From: an uncultured Saprospiraceae bacterium
GTDB taxonomy: Bacteria; Bacteroidota; Bacteroidia; Chitinophagales; Saprospiraceae
Assembly: GCA_938015805.1 (NCBI GenBank)
Contig: CALLXF010000030.1
Location: forward strand, 1 to 49,713
DNA length: 49,713 nucleotides
Direction of reading: 5' to 3'
Positions 49,582 to 49,713 of this stretch are shown here, piece by piece; within the stretch, counting starts at the first letter, position 1, and each line of letters begins with the position of its first letter. The position numbers were made by a program, and so were the translations under genes. The notes beneath the pieces were generated by a model, which had not been told where the DNA came from, searched no databases, and worked only from the letters and a program-made list of their open reading frames with translations.

Positions 49582-49713
49582 AACGGATACTAACATTAGA
49601 TACCACAGCATATCCTCCTTCGTCGGAGACAGCGACATATCATTATCCGTTACAGGTCATTCCCCAGCCTCCCCCGACTGCCGAAACTCAAAGAATTAAA
49701 TCAGACAAAAATG
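49582..49713 (-). other. 5' exon flank of the intron, GC-richer hairpin sequence
   Basis: On the minus strand this flank contains CTCC-GACGAA-GGAG, a small hairpin, and GC-rich stretches unlike the AT-rich neighbourhood. It recalls palindromic intergenic repeats (TCCGACGAAGGAGGA-type) that I remember from Bacteroidota genomes. A short ORF of 19 codons (49582-49638) could also be the first exon of the small membrane-protein gene. I cannot decide between the two. Confidence 0.4.

Noticed and set aside
47958-49699. Plus-strand frames within the group II intron
   Set aside because: They cover the RT gene in reverse or structured ribozyme RNA. None resembles a protein.

Overview
The window reads as chromosomal DNA from a member of the Bacteroidota, possibly Saprospirales or Flavobacteriales. 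This is inferred from gene content: a PorP/SprF-type IX secretion protein beside an OmpA/PD40 protein, DUF1573, DUF3127, a six-gene Na+-NQR operon, a topoisomerase IV B subunit of the Bacteroidota type, and many small lipoproteins and beta-barrel proteins. The DNA is AT-rich. There is no obvious Shine-Dalgarno pattern, and several genes have the phylum's TAnnTTTG -7 promoter box 11 to 30 bases before the start codon. I found no rRNA, tRNA or CRISPR array.

Layout. 1-3.5 kb: a beta-barrel protein, the iron-sulfur assembly operon iscS-iscU-iscA, and a DUF3299-like secreted protein, all on the minus strand. 3.8-7.9 kb (plus): MeaB-type GTPase, M23 peptidase, peroxiredoxin Bcp and a small outer-membrane protein. 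8.0-10.6 kb (minus): a tryptophan-repeat protein overlapping a DUF3127 OB-fold-like protein with an SSB-like tail, then three tandem cysteine-rich lipoprotein paralogues. 10.9-17.2 kb (minus): nqrABCDEF, with an NqrA that carries an unusual N-terminal signal peptide and membrane anchor. 17.3-21.5 kb (minus): pnuC, DUF1573, OmpA/PD40 and PorP/SprF. 21.7-28.9 kb: DUF2279 protein, metF, PhyH-type oxygenase, a carboxypeptidase-regulatory-domain protein, and fdhD with a YdeP-type molybdopterin oxidoreductase. 28.9-35.8 kb (minus): lon, a beta-barrel transporter-like protein, parE, a Ycf48-like lipoprotein and a small secreted protein. 36.0-37.5 kb (plus): cvpA, an unknown gene and a VOC protein, with overlapping ends. 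37.6-42.0 kb (minus): obg, adk, NlpC/P60 lipoprotein, rplY and prs. 42.2-45.4 kb (plus): ddl, PASTA protein, rhodanese and a TM-helix channel-like protein. 45.5-47.5 kb: dcd, a phosphopantetheinyl transferase, a small exported protein and a small membrane protein.

The right end (about 47509-49581, minus strand) is a complete group II intron. It has a 5' GTGTG end, a 34-nt domain V with a two-base bulge, a domain VI with a candidate branch-point A, a maturase/reverse transcriptase in domain IV, and a 7-base EBS1-IBS1 match to the flanking exon. It sits just upstream of a small membrane-protein gene and beside a GC-richer hairpin sequence.

Most genes are housekeeping or envelope functions. The most distinctive points are the anchored NqrA, the intact intron and its insertion context, the lipoprotein paralogue cluster with its dyad symmetries, and repeated TTG starts on secreted or envelope proteins. 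I did not find a convincing wholly new multi-gene system.
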